From contig NW_020312177.1 of assembly GCF_002999335.1 (NCBI RefSeq), forward strand, positions 1-54,397: a stretch of 54,397 bases of DNA, given 5' to 3'. The notes below the pieces were generated by a model that saw only the letters and a list, made by a program, of their open reading frames with translations, was not told where the DNA came from and searched no databases. A program made the translations under genes and the position numbers. Within the stretch, counting starts at the first letter, position 1; each line of letters opens with the position of its first letter. This document shows, in pieces, positions 22,516 to 39,453 of the stretch. Source of the stretch: Cyclospora cayetanensis. Lineage: Eukaryota > Apicomplexa > Conoidasida > Eucoccidiorida > Eimeriidae.

Positions 22516-24539
22516 ACTCCGTCCATTTGAATAGTTCTTATCTCAACCTAACCACACTTTGTAGGAATAGTATATAACCAACGAATCCTTTATTGACCAA
22601 ATGGGTTGTCCATAAACACCCCTTAATTATTGAATAGCGGCCTTAGCTTGCTAACGATGTATTCGTGTGTGCCTGTGTGCAATAGGCTGTGTGCAACTGG
22701 CTGTGGATGCTCGGAGTCGGTGGACAGTGCAGCAACGCGCACCCTAGGTGTCGCTCTCCCTTATTTCCAGAATTCTGAAGGGCATGAGCAAGAAATAGAA
22801 TGGCTTTGTAAACAATACTAAATACCTCCTTACTAGATTTATATTAAGTGTGGACTGACGTGCGTTCTAACGGAGACCTTAGATGAAACGCTTCAGGTGG
22901 TAGCACCGCATGGTTCTATTTCGCTGTTCTCCGCTCATCCATCGCCTGTGGATGCATCCGAACATCAGGTTATTGTGAAAATTCTGGCTGCTCTAGAACA
23001 AGTGAATCGTTTTTAAAAGCATTTTGGTTTCTTGGACTAATTTTTAAAGTCATTCTCTCTTGATGGAAGCCGAGGGTAGGGCAACACCAGTTGGTGATGC
23101 AGGGGCCGGACAGCAAGCTGATATGAGCGAGCAGCTCCACAACCCATAGAGTGGCACGACTTTTGACTCCTGAAAAATTTATGGTTGCCTTAATACGGGT
23201 AAACCGAGCAGAAAGTATGACTGCCTGAATGATGGGGGAGTACGTTTCATCAGCCTGTTGGAGATAAACCTTGCTGTATACCCCACAGATAAAGAGAGGC
23301 GAGTGCTGTGTGTGAGATATCTACTGGAGGAAAACGCACCTCAGAAGAGGCCTGTTTCATGTAGGGAAACTTATCTATTTGCAGGAATAGTCACAGTTCT
23401 ATCCTACAGACCAACCCTGATTGATCGGGTTGTGCCGAGATCAGCTGAACAGCAAGCTTTGAAATACTCGGTAAAGCTGAAGTACGAAAGCCCATCAATA
23501 AATCAGTGCCTCTACAGTATGAAGCGCTGTGTCGAATTGTCACAGTGTAGACGAACAGCTGCTCGACAAGTGTTTTCAAAGCCTACCTCGGAAGGTCACG
23601 TCAGGTGATCGCAGGATGGGCAGCAACTCAGCAAGTAATTAACCGATCCGTGGGTCTTCCACAAATTCTTTAGATTTGAAAAGCGGATGAGCCTTATTCG
23701 TGCGCTTTTGGCTAAGGAGGAGGCACCGGACTAGCATTTAGAACCTGTGGATGTGTGGGTATGTTAACAGGCCTCAGTCTGAAGTCTAATGTAAACAAGA
23801 AAAGAAACCCAAGGGAAACCTGAGCTGCTAGATAGCCACAGACAACGCACAGCCCAGCACATATATCGGCTTTGGGAGATCTAATCATATACTGCACAGA
23901 CACATGAACGTGCAAAAAGTCAAAATGACAGTGGAAAACTGCAAGCAGTCTAATTGGCGAGGGAGGAAGGTGCACAAAGGGATACATAAAGCCATTCAAT
24001 GCATGCAGCGAGGATATAGCATGCAAGTTCTTTCAACACCGCGGTGCTAACACTAAGGCTTGCGGATAGGTGGCAGAATGCAAGGACTACCAAGGCTACG
24101 GTAGTCACACCCCACTTCAAGGCAAAATCAGGTCACTTTAGCATGGTCACTGATTTCCATTTTGAAAGATATGCTAAGGGTGATCCTGGGGAAGGCAAAC
24201 ATGCAGCCACAGTTATGCACACTGCAGGTTCCTCTGCCGAGAAACGCTAGAAACAAGTAACTCCACCTCACATTATGTAATGCAGTTCCTCGATTTACGT
24301 AAGGTGAGTTGTGAAAAAACTACACCTCGACAAGCTAAGGCAAAGTCTTCCTGCAGGCGACTTAGCAGCGCTTCAAGAGAAGACGGTTGGTGGTTCTAAC
24401 CATAAAAATTCGGCGTTGTGGCTCTACCAGCAGTGTTTGCATCAGTGTCGAATAAGTTTCCGGCTGAGGAACAACAAGAATAGTCATATAATAGGCATGA
24501 ATTCGCGGATGTGCCAAATGATGAAGAGGTGACAGCAGG
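22516..24539. other. Intergenic stretch between two oppositely oriented element remnants
   Basis: The longest plus-strand frame is 23258-23608 (116 codons), with a charged, Tyr/Arg-rich translation. It could be gag residue of the rightward element that starts to be readable at 24540, but no zinc knuckle or other diagnostic motif was found. The frame at 22630-22821 has no recognisable content. No host gene is supported. Confidence 0.35.
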
Positions 24540-27500
24540 CTGGCCACCTACTGGCCCCCCAGCGCACCGTATTGAGCAAATCCCTACGTCAGCTTCATAT
24601 TACGTTTCGTGGCATCGAAAGGCCTTGCAGCATGAAGAGAAGGCTGAGTAGCAGGTGGATGACTTCTCGGGAAAGGGCCGCGTGCAGGCACCAACCAGCG
24701 GTTTGAGGCATTACTCGGTGTTAGTGCCGTGAAAGAGCAGAATGTGTAGCGTGTGCATTGGCTTCAAACTCCTGAGCATACTCATAGTAAAGCAGAAGTT
24801 TTTGATGCCATATAGTGGCGGTCTACTTGACAAGTCGCATCGATCCACAGTCGCGTCAACATTCGACTTCACCGACGCTTTCTGGAAAATCCCTAGTCGC
24901 CCCAGGTAAAAGCACATAACGGTGCCTGACACTCGCACTCGTATGTTCTAGTATACATATATTTCGCTTGGACTCCTGAAAAGAGTGCAGCTGACCTGCG
25001 ACGGCAACTTTATTGGGGTCTCTCTGACTGTGCATAGAAGTGGTGGATTGCTGTCTACTTCGATGGTGTCTTATTTTTCATCCGAAGGGATCAAGAGTAC
25101 CTACAGCACCTAAGGCATTCGGCTACCTCTGTTGGGCAAGATGCATTAGTTCAAGAAGGCACGCAGGGATTTGTTTTTATATAGGCAATGGATTTCTGGT
25201 GTTCATGCTTTGGCTGCGAGACTCCAGCCAGGAGCGGCGAAAATTGGAGCATCAAAGCGTGGCTTCTACCTCTGTGTACCCGTAAGAACACTACGAAGCT
25301 TACTTCGCCTTGCATCTTATGACTGCAGTCTCGTTCCTGGATGCGCTGGGGTTCCCTGTTCCTTTGAAGGATCTGCTTATGGTAATACATTCTGTATAAT
25401 GGCTGACCACGACAATAACAACGCCTCTAGGGCGCTTAGGACTCTACCATTGCGTGCTCTGCCCGATTCTGAAAATCGCTAATTCCTAACAACCAATGCT
25501 GGTGACGTCTCGGTAATGCTACTCTCCTTCAAAAACAGCCGGTCCTCCATACCCTTAAATTAATGCTCGTTTTCCTCGCTTCATCAAAACCGGGCAGCGC
25601 TATCTACGGCGCGAAAAGGAATTCTGTGAGCTTCACTTTACTGCCAAGACCGATCATCAGCCCATAATGCACCTCAGAAATAATTTCAAGCTTTTAAAAT
25701 CCAAAATTTGGTTGTTATAGTGGGCGTTTCCCGCAGTACTACGTCTGAGTAATGCATTTCAGTGGTGCACTGCACCTGGTTCAATGCACTAGATGCAACT
25801 CCATGCTGTTGCTGTGTAGAGATCATTAAACGCATAGGCACTCTATATCACTGAAAACTGAGGATCCATTTTTTCTAGAGATCAGTATTCGAACTTGAAG
25901 ACCTTAAAGACCCAGTATAATGACCCTCAGGCTTATTCCGTATCTCTTGAAGCCATTCCCTCAACCCCACTAGAACGGTGAATTCGTGTCGGACTTACAT
26001 CCAAGGTTTGTTATATATTCGTTTGAGCCAATTATGTTTTTTTGTATGGCACTTGGCAAATATAGGCTATTAGGTTTCACGTTCAAATCTTTACTGAGAA
26101 GCATTCTAATCCAGGGCTGTGAGCTACAAAAGTTTTCATATGAAAGGCTGCCGACGCGCTCTCCCGACGCCTTAGTGATTCACTATTGCGCAGCCCAACC
26201 CCCCTTGTCTGTGATACCTCATTGTTCCTAACTAACGTACGAATGTCCTATGTTTTTAGCACCTATGCAGCCGCTTCTGTCTCCAAAATACAGAATACCA
26301 AAAGGGTGAAGCAAGTCACGCTGAGGATGACATAGTGTGGTTTAAGACGTTGGGGGTTTCGTCGCTTGTACATTCCAACTAGGATCCACACTGCACTTCA
26401 GCACAAAGTAGCAATCACGCTTTTACGAGCTGTAATGGAATTTAGACTACTAATAAAGTTCTCATGGTTTTTTGGTGGCCTGGTGTGTGTCCCGCGACGG
26501 AGTATACATCATAAAGTCTAGATGGTCAGCAGCTGAGGCCATTCAGTTGTTATACGCCGGGTCTTTTGCAAAGCGCTCCGAGTTTTAATAGGATGTAAGG
26601 TCATCAGACTCTGGGCTTCACTGCCGAATTTCTCGAAACAAGAAGTCAGGATAGCACGGACGTCGTTGTTGACAGACTTGGCAAAAACACCCCTTTCATC
26701 CCCTGCTCCAGCCCTAACACGCATTCTTAAATCGTGTGAACGGAGCTTCACGGACTGCCTAGAAGCTCACCAAGGATGGAGATCAAAAGTTTGTTCGTGT
26801 GTTCTGGCGTACCTTGCTGACTCGCTTACACATTGACTATAAAATATGACCACTGAGAAAAATCCTGAGGCAGACGGCCAGAAAGAGTGCACAAACTGCG
26901 CTTTGCTCACACAAGCACAGTATCTTGGCTAGAGACCTTTCCCTGTGTTTCTCTGTGTGTTATTTGGGGTTCTTGTGCATCACTACTCCTCTATTCGTTG
27001 CGCTCACGTAGCCCTGGTATACACTGGACAGCCCGACTCCGATCGACGCCTGCACTTAGTAATCCGGGATCAGCAACAACACTCTGCCGCAGGAAGATGT
27101 AGACAATAGCTGGCTAGTGCTAGCAGAAGAATGCACACAGCTAAAGAGAGACCAGCATGGAACTATGATAAGCAACGGTCTGCTGTGTGTGTCGAGGCTG
27201 GAAATTTGGTCCTGATGGATCTGCAGGCTCTACGAAACGAAAAGCAAGTAGAAGAAGCTAGCCACGGTGTGCAGGACGTTTTGCTGTCTTCTCATAAATC
27301 AATCCTCTTTCTTACGCTCCAGATTGAGACCAACGCTAGAGGTGCCACCGAGCTCTCGAAATTGGCTTTCGGGAGACGTTTGAAAGCTCCCCAAGGTCTT
27401 AGCGAGCTCCGCCCATCAGCCAAACGACTAGTGTGGAAGCAGAGAGTTCATTAAAAGCAGTGTAATGCTGGATTGTTGGAGTAGTAAGAGCCGAGGGCAC

Positions 27501-27960
27501 ACTAGCCAGGAGCCTCTGCTGGAAGGAGATGGAGAAAGCCAATATCAGCGGTTGACGGAGGAGCAGTTGCAGATTTTGTTGCCCGTGGCGCTTCCGTGGT
27601 TCTGTTTGAGTAGCAACGCTAGTGTCCATGAAAGTTACTCCTCGTGCTTTCTTATTGTTGTTTTCTGGCACACGTTTTCTGCCTGAAATAGCTACCTTAA
27701 ACTAGCGGTATCCCTGAAATTTTCCAGCCTTATTTTGCGAAAGCTGTTCTTTGTACTCAGCTTTGTGCTCAGGCACTTACATGCATTCTGTCTCTATATT
27801 CCCCTGCATGCTTCTTTGGTTTCCGAAATTGACTGCTACACGCGCCGGTTGTAAGTTCATGTTCAAGTTGCTCTGAGGCGCGGAGGTGTTGCAACAAGTA
27901 GTGCGTATTTCGACCTCCTTTACACGTAATACTTGTCCTGATTGTTATGAGATAAAGAAT
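24540..27960 (+). mobile_element. Ty3/gypsy pol remnant: pre-RT, RT, RNase H, integrase
   Basis: The plus strand gives the ordered signature. Pre-RT GPPAHRIEQIP is at 24553-24585. RT shows MPYSGGLLDKSH and STFDFTDAFWKIP (to 24892), then the active-site strand YFDGVLFF (25056-25079, YxDD changed to YFDG) and EYLQHLRH after it. RNase H shows AKTDHQPIMHL near 25641-25675. Integrase shows VVVDRLGKNTPFIPC (26662-26706) and PEADGQKE (26864-26887). The pol C-terminal part AWNYDKQRSAVCVEAGNLV begins near 27149. Stops and frameshifts are frequent. It is the best-preserved integrase core in the window. Noncoding similarity to 13740-13975 extends the 3' side to about 27960. Confidence 0.8.
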
Positions 27961-28803
27961 CTTAATTGAATGCAGCGTGTTAACAACAGCGGGGCCCTGT
28001 GCTCCCGCAATCGTACTGGCCTAGTGCGTAATTTGCTAGTGGCTAAAGCTTGCATCGACTCCCCTCTACATCTCTCTAATGGGTAGCGTTCATTTTTTGC
28101 TTCTTACTTAAAGGGTTTCCAGCGTGTCCACCGTCCTGAAGAGTGGGAATAGGATGAGAAACCTTGTATCACCTCATGGCTAGCTGGTCTCGGCTGCATT
28201 CTTGCCCATCTACAAGGCAAGCAATGGGGATACACTAAAGCATTGGGATCCTGCAGCTAAAGCTATTCCGGAAGTAAGTACGTTACCCTGTCGTTTTAGG
28301 TTTCCACAGCTGAAGTTTCACATTGATTCTTGAAACTTCCGAAACACATGGTTTGCATACAGTTTTAGGAGGTCTCAATAATAATAACCCACAACTTCGC
28401 TGACGGCCAGTCGAATATGAATTTCTTTGCTTTATGTATATATATATCATAGTGGTGTTATGAAGCCTATGAAGCAGCGCATCGTTGTAGAGTGGGCTTT
28501 AGTCTGGGGCTTAGAGGAGACCTTCCCCTGCAGCTCTTGCATGCAAAAGCGAGGCTAGAAAAATACAGCTTCTTGTCTGGTCAAATTTTTAGCCTCCACA
28601 TCATTGACGCCAAAATACTAGTTACTTGAATTTCTAGGCCTGCGTCATTTGCGTTAGATCTCGGGGGCCATTCGTACGGGTGATATATACCTGGCTTCGT
28701 GGCATCACAGCTGCGAATTGTGGAGTCATTTGGAGTTATTTCAGCGGTTGCTCAGGGCTAATTGGAACAGCTCAACAACAGTGGGCTCCACACTTTGTCC
28801 GCG
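27961..28803. other. Upstream region of the KRR1 gene
   Basis: No gene was recognised. A short (TA) run lies near 28435-28448. The last few hundred bases should contain the promoter and 5' leader of the plus-strand KRR1 gene, but no core element can be assigned by eye. Confidence 0.45.
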
Positions 28804-32956
<4,153 letters not shown>

Positions 32957-33548
32957 CCGGCGGCATATTCGGTGTTAGCGGGGTTTTTCAGTGTAGGGGG
33001 TTGGAACAGACAAAACGGCTGTTTCACCAGGCAGCAAATCAGACTCTTTTGAGTAATAGGCCCATGCTACTCGGTACATAAGTACGCATCGACATCAGCA
33101 TGCATATAGGCATGCGCCTGTAAAGTCGGTAGGAAGGAGGCGAGCCCAGGAAGAATATTAAAATCATTACGCTGTGAATGTATTATGGTAGCGCAGTACA
33201 CTTGGACAAACAGGTATAGTGTTAACTTACTGGTAACTTGGGCTGCGTGTAGTGGAGAGTCTTACTAAATTACTGGTGGGCGCGCTTTCGCACTGCGCAA
33301 ACCTTTCCCAAGCACGGCTAGTTTTGGCGTTCATACCTTCCTTGCCTGCCCTTTTCCTCACTTAAAATAAAAAAGTGCCACGCAAGCTGCCCATTTCAGC
33401 TGCGAATGCATTGAAGTGGACTTATCGCGTTGGAACGAATGCGAGACCTAGCTATACTGCCACAGACAGTACCCATATGCACAATCCGAATGGCACGGGC
33501 TGCAGTCGCTGTCCCTTACTACGTAGGCGTAGTCAGCGAATCAGATGA
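32957..33548. other. Intergenic region between convergent KRR1 and TGT genes
   Basis: The 3' ends of the two genes face each other here. Only short reading frames occur and the base composition is ordinary. It presumably contains both 3' UTRs. Nothing else was recognised. Confidence 0.5.
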
Positions 33549-36500
33549 CTATTCTGACTCATCGAAGGCAAAATAAAGATGCCCAATATCAATGCCTGCG
33601 GTGAGCAGTGCTTCACGCACCCACTGAGGCGGCCGTGGCTTTAACCCCGTATCCAAAATGTCCCTGGTGCCTTCAAAAGCGCTGCAGCAAATACCGTTGT
33701 TGGTGGAGGCCCGCAAGGCAGCACCTGCATCGTGATCCGGTGCCACAGGAGTGCTTGTGCGCGCATCTTGCAGCTGAGCCGCGGAAAGAGATAGTCGTCT
33801 TCGCTTCAAAGGTGGCTGCGTACCACTCATTCCCCCGTCTGCCATGATCGTCTGCCTCGGATAGAGTCTTTCCAAAAATCCACAGACGAACTCATGAAAA
33901 CGGTGCTCTTTGATGCTTTGTCGCATCTCCGAACAGAGATGTTTCAAATAGAACAAATTATGAAGCGTCAAGAGCTGCCCGACCATTGGGCTCTGCAGCG
34001 AACAGGAATACGATGGAAGGCGAACGCGAAAGGTCCATGCAACAAAAAAGTACCCAGGAGAGAGAATCTTGCGGTTGCGGCCTGCGCGTAGCTTCCACGA
34101 GCCATTAATTCTGGATGAGCATGCTTTGGTGACGTCAGCTCCGCTGCGGAGCAGATGAAAACTGTCAAGGTGGCTTACTCTGTTAAAGGTCGAATGCAGA
34201 AAGGCTCGGGAGTAAGAACGGCAGGTATAACAATCGCATTCCGGATCGAGGGGCCTGAGATCTAGTGCATATTTATGTTGCTTTATGCGGATGCTGCCCC
34301 AGCGCGTCATGGCCGTACCGAAACGCGCAGTGCGGCATGGAAAGACGCAATCAAACATATCGCACCCAAGAGCCACACATACCACCAGGTCCAACGCGTA
34401 GCCTACTCCCATCAGGTAGCGTGGCTTCCTCTTTGGCAGTCCTTTGTCTTCTCTCGTGCACTGCGGCAATGAGCGCATGGTTGTATACAACCAATAGCAA
34501 GGAGGAGTGCATGTCATATTTGGACGAAGTGATTATGTGTAAATATAGCAGCGATTATCACAAAAATCACCGTTACAGCCTTAGGACCTTTGACTTTGGT
34601 TGAGGGTGAGCCGATGACCTAAATCTGAGAGCATCATTGCTGCCCTCGAGAGAATGAATGAAGGCCTCAAATTCTTACCACGTCAACAACCCTCCAGAAG
34701 TCTGCCTTCCGTTCTCCACCCGAGAGGCCCCCAATGGCGCATCCATGGCACCGCCTCTTCTTAAACAACTGCAGAGCCCTCTCTCTAAGTTTCAGATCCA
34801 AGCCTCCCTGAACAATTCCAAACAGTGCCTGCCGACCAGGAGCGCCGTGGGCCACTATGCACCTGTCCAGCCATCTGAACCAAGGCAGAGAGAATCACAC
34901 AAAAGTAGATGGTGAATAGCAGACATTCAGCTTATACATGCATTGTCTTAAATCCCCAAGTGTAAGTGCATGAAACCACCGGGAAGTCCAAGAACCAAAG
35001 TACTCAAAATCCGTATAGGGCTCTAACTCCCCCTATGAATTCAAATATTATTACGTAGTAAGGGCAGCCTGGTTTACTCTAGGACAGGAAAAGTAACGGG
35101 GCATCAAAAAACGTAGTATTGCCCCCCAATTCGTAATCAAAGCAGAACCAAGTGTCGCGCGGGGGCACTAATACCCCAAGGAAGGGAGCGCTCTTGCCTG
35201 ATAGAACGGAGCATTGCGGCTTCCACGCGCTGAGGATCTGGGGTTGTGGAGGAGATGACATCATCAAGCTGCATTATAATGTCACTGCCGATCTGATTCT
35301 GCAGAAGCACCATAAATCAAAGAGAAATCGCAGGGCTCAAGAGGACATACAGAGAGAAGGTAAAAAGAGACGACAACGATGAATTCGATCAGACCACAGC
35401 CTGATCCATGTATAGTAAAACGCGTCCATCGAGAGGAATAGAACAGTGAGTGACAGCGAATTTTGAAAATGGCCTTACAATAAAGAGGCCTTCGACCACG
35501 CGGGATTAAAAACGCGTACACAGCCCTTCATTTGAGTTGTCAATAACTACTTAAAGAGATGACGAACAAGATCAAAGACCACCAGGTCATCCAGTATCAG
35601 GCTGCGTTGTCTGTTTGAAGCGCAAAAAGCTATTCCCTAGTACTGATTGCTGCAAACCATGAGACCATCCATGAGGTGTTCCTTGAACCGACAACTGACC
35701 TGCATCGCTACAGATTCCTCTGGGGTGAGGAGCACAACCTCGTCTGAATCTGTGTCTACCCTAGGCTCCGCAGTCTCTGTATCAGCTGTTTCGGTGTTGG
35801 CATTCCGTTGTTGTTGCTGCTGTCTCGCTTGTTTGCGTTTGGCCGGAAAGAATTTCTTCGAAAGTCCATGCTTTCCCAGGCGAAAGCAGACACCTTCTTC
35901 ATACACGTCCATCAGCCGGCAGAGAGAAACCATTTGAAAGCCGCCGCTATCCGTAAGCAAATTAGCACCCCACCGCATAAAACGGTGCAGCCCCTTCCCG
36001 ACTTCCCGCATGCGCCGGCCCCCAACTTGGCGGTACAGGTGGAATGTGTTTCCGAGGATCAAACGGCTAAACCACGTGGGTGGTTGCGGCAGGTCCTGCC
36101 CCTTGCCTTTCTTCTTTGACGGAACTGAATCATTAGTCCGTTCTGCAGCAGATGCTACCCCTGTGTCGGGAGAGGGGGCTCCTTCCACGGTGCTTGCTGT
36201 TCGTTCTCGATCGATACATTGCAGAAGTCCTAAGTGAATACCTTTGATTGCCCCATTGGTACCCACTGGCATAAAGACAGGCGTTTCAACATTACCGTGA
36301 GGCAAGCACAGAAGACCAGCGCGCGCCCTGCCATGTTCTGCCTCTACATGAAAGGCTAGGGGCCCCGGTCGCGGCCACTTAGATGCAATTTCCATTGCTG
36401 CTGCCTCTAGTTCCAGTGCTGCTGCTCGCTCCTGTGGGGTGGCTGCAGCTCTCACAGCAGGGCTTCCCTCAGTCTCTCGTGTCTCCGTAGAAGCACATCT

Positions 36501-36677
36501 GCTCGAAAGCTGCTGCGTATCTGTAGTCTCCGCAGTTTGCTGTTGGACGCCGGATCGAGAAGCCTTTGGTGCCTCATGATCAAAGGAGGTTACTTCAAGC
36601 GATCCAGTATCGCCTGGAGAGCTAGGATGCACCGCAGGGACCTCCACCAGAAGTGGGTTCCTCTCCGGGGTTGCCAT
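33549..36677 (-). CDS. QTRT1: Queuine tRNA-ribosyltransferase (tRNA-guanine transglycosylase) catalytic subunit
   Basis: The enzyme exchanges guanine 34 of GUN-anticodon tRNAs for queuine. Exons are 36677-35700, 35298-35198, 34874-34679, 34460-34179 and 33992-33549, about 666 residues against about 400 in animals. Key motifs in order: [41 protein letters not shown] with the first catalytic Asp (about residue 243); [10 protein letters not shown] joined to [47 protein letters not shown]; and [15 protein letters not shown] with the nucleophile Asp (about 462). The zinc ligands CDCYTC are followed by the His of LTLHN. Extra length comes from a roughly 150-residue N-terminal extension, a Ser/Thr-rich insertion and a Gln/acidic insertion before LTPEES. 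The ATG at 36677 (MATPERNP) is chosen; an in-frame ATG at 36893 would add a hydrophobic leader. Intron 2 is GC-AG. The eukaryotic partner subunit (QTRT2) is not in the window. Confidence 0.94.
34875..35197 (-). other. GC-AG intron in the TGT gene
   Basis: On the minus strand exon 2 ends ...CGTTCTATCAG and the intron starts GCAAGAG. The acceptor is TTGGTTCAG before ATGGCTGG. The phase-2 join gives [16 protein letters not shown], uninterrupted conserved TGT sequence. No GT site preserves the frame and the residues at this place. Confidence 0.8.
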
Positions 36678-39453
36678 AGCCGAAGAACCACGATTCCCCC
36701 AAAGATGTAGAGCCGAGAAATTCAGGTTCCAAAGAAGAGGCCATGCGGATTTTAGTTGAGCAATGCAATAGGCAAAGAATAATGGAAGGAAGTGGAAATT
36801 TATGGCATATTTGTACACTGCGTGAAGGCCTCGTGTGTACCCGTAACAACGGCCCCACAGCCAGGGGCCCCCCGCTGGAAGTAGTTGCCTCACATTGAGA
36901 ATCCAGTAGTGGATGTCCCCTCCAGAAAATTATCAAGTTTCTTATTGTTTTATGAGAACTGCTATCAAATGTGTTCATTCTGCAGCTGTAAAACTACTTC
37001 GCCCGCACACCAGTTACCGATCATCTGCCGGCTTCAGGCGTCGCCGAGTGCTGGGCGAAAAGACAGCAGCTGGTCAGGAAGACGCTCGCAATGTGGTTAT
37101 TGCAAGGGTAAAACAGTAGACTGTGGGTGTAATAACGAATAGGTACTCCAGTTAGAAAACATATACCGGAGCGAGAACTCAATGAGTCTCACGGAGGACC
37201 GCACGGAACATGACAGCTGCGAGGCCGTACACGATACACGCATCGTGGCCGATGTATCTACAGGGCTCATATTTCACCATGTTAAGAATACCACACCGAA
37301 TTCTCCACACAGAACTTGGTCCCACCCTACATCTCTGGTATGCTATGTGAGCCGCACCCGAAACAGCGGTGTCAGCCTAATTAAGGAGCAGCCATAACTA
37401 GCAACACATTTACGAGTTCTCGACGAGGAATTAGGGGTGACTCAGCTGCAGGCAATCGTAGGGGTTTATAAGCCTACTTGGGGTAACCTGTGAGCCTTTT
37501 TTCATGAAAAGAAAAGAAGTCGCTGGCGCGGCGCTCCCCACCAGTAACCCCGAAAGGGCCGTTGCAGAGCATACCTTCGCTGCTTTAATGAGCATACATG
37601 GCAATAAGTTCCCCGATAAATTAAATTGCTTGTCGAGGGGCCCTGTTATCCAGGCAGAAAATGATCTATATATTCGTCATTCTCGAACGTCCTATTATAG
37701 GGCACGAAGGAACGAATGGAGAGAATAGGAGTTTGTTCTCTTTCTTGCAGCGCAGGACTTAACAGGGTTCGACATCAACTTGTCCTTGTCCTGAGTCATA
37801 TATATATATATATGCACATGAAAATATCGATTGAATAGCACCAGTTCTGGCTGATGGCGCGACCCGTTGCATTCTAGCTTACTGTATCATGGTTGTTGAA
37901 TGTTAATACTTCGTCATATGTTGCCCAGCTTGTAGAGGAAACAGTGGAGGCATTCGAAGATTAAGTTTTAATCACTGCTGCGTGGACTTAACAAGATGCA
38001 GCATGCCTTGCTGGCTACAGCGAAGAGGCTCCACAGCATTTCCAAATCTCTAACCCCCATGCAGGGACGCTACCTTCCTATACGAAAGAAACTAGAGAAG
38101 CCCTGCCAGCTGACCTGTGTTGTATATTACTAAGTCCATACACCAGCTCTACCCAGGCAAGCTTTTGGAAGTGAGTCCTCGTGAGCGGGCTTAGTGGGCT
38201 GCGAAAGGCTCCTCTTTTTCCTGGTTGCTCCAAGTCGTCCGGGTAGGCACAACTGCTACTGGGAACAACCGGTTGTGTAATTGGGCGAGCAATCGTCTCC
38301 TGAATCGCATACATGTGTTATGCAAAGCCTAATCCTGATTGGAAACTAAAGAAGTGGTGGAATGTTTGTACACGTTGTATTTGAGGCATGGAAACTAGTA
38401 GCAGCCGCTTGTCGGAGAGTGACCGCACTGTTAAAGCAAATACTCTATCCTGGCAGGGAATACCATAGGCACGAAAGTGGTTATTATATACGGCCCATTG
38501 CACTTCGCTCGCAGCTCTGTGTGCCGAGCTGCGTCATCCCCAGATGCGGTCCAATCCAGCTCGGGGTCAGCTAGGTGCTGCGGTAGTCCCTGCATGCCGG
38601 CCTGTGCAACGCTTCTTTACCACTTACCAGCCTCTTCTAGGCAACCCGGTGTGCGTTTCCACAACTTGCGTTTGCTTGAGCAACCCTCCAGACACAATGA
38701 GAATGGTTTGCTGTGATATCAGCAAACGAGTATAAGAAAGGGCAGTCACTTCCCATAGGCAAACAAAGATGCTTCCACGGGGCGCGAATTTTTTGATTGG
38801 GAAAAAGTAACACACGGCACGGTGAGACGGCCAGAACTCGCATCACTGCTAAGCTAACACTGCGACTAGCGTAAGTCACAACCAAAGACTTGCTGCGAAG
38901 CTTCTTAAAATATATCGTTACCGTGCACTACAAAACTTTGAATAAGGGCTTCGCAGATTGCGGCATTTCGGGAGTGCTCTCTGCCAGTTTGAGCCCGAGG
39001 CGATTTCTGCCCTTCCACATTGCTACTAAGCGGCGTGCCTCAACCTCTCTGGATGGGCACATCGTCGCTAAAATTTATCACTAACAGTACGTGTTTAGCC
39101 GACTGAACGGCAGCGAAACCGGATGTAGCAGCAAGCACCTGTTGCTACCACTGCAAATCGTGTTGCTCGGGGAAGCTACAGAACAAATCGCACATTGCTT
39201 CCCTCCACAGTTGTACCGTGAAACAATTCGTACGAAAGCTCTACGCACACCATAAAAGAAACCTTCCGATGCCTGAAACTGGCAAACGATGTCAGAAACG
39301 CAAGCAAAAGGAAATGAACTCATGGTAGAGACCAGCAACACAGCCAGCAATAGACGGGTACTACGCTACGTCGGGCTTATCGCGTCGCAATCGATACAGT
39401 CGGCGATGCCTGTTCGGCTGCCATACATGTTAGTGCTATCTTCAAATACGCTG
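36678..39453. other. Intergenic stretch without a supported gene
   Basis: This runs from upstream of the TGT gene start to the 3' end of the RING gene. The part next to 36677 should hold the TGT promoter and leader. Many short reading frames occur on both strands (for example 37504-37728 plus and 39081-39350 minus), none with a recognisable motif or splice-supported extension. A TA microsatellite lies at 37798-37813. Confidence 0.45.
37798..37813. repeat. (TA)n microsatellite
   Basis: An uninterrupted alternating TA run of about eight units in a gene-free stretch. Confidence 0.8.

Noticed and set aside
36678..36893. Upstream in-frame ATG of the TGT gene giving a hydrophobic leader
   Set aside because: The sequence between 36893 and 36677 has untranslated-leader character; MATPERNP is a more usual start. 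Kept only as an alternative.
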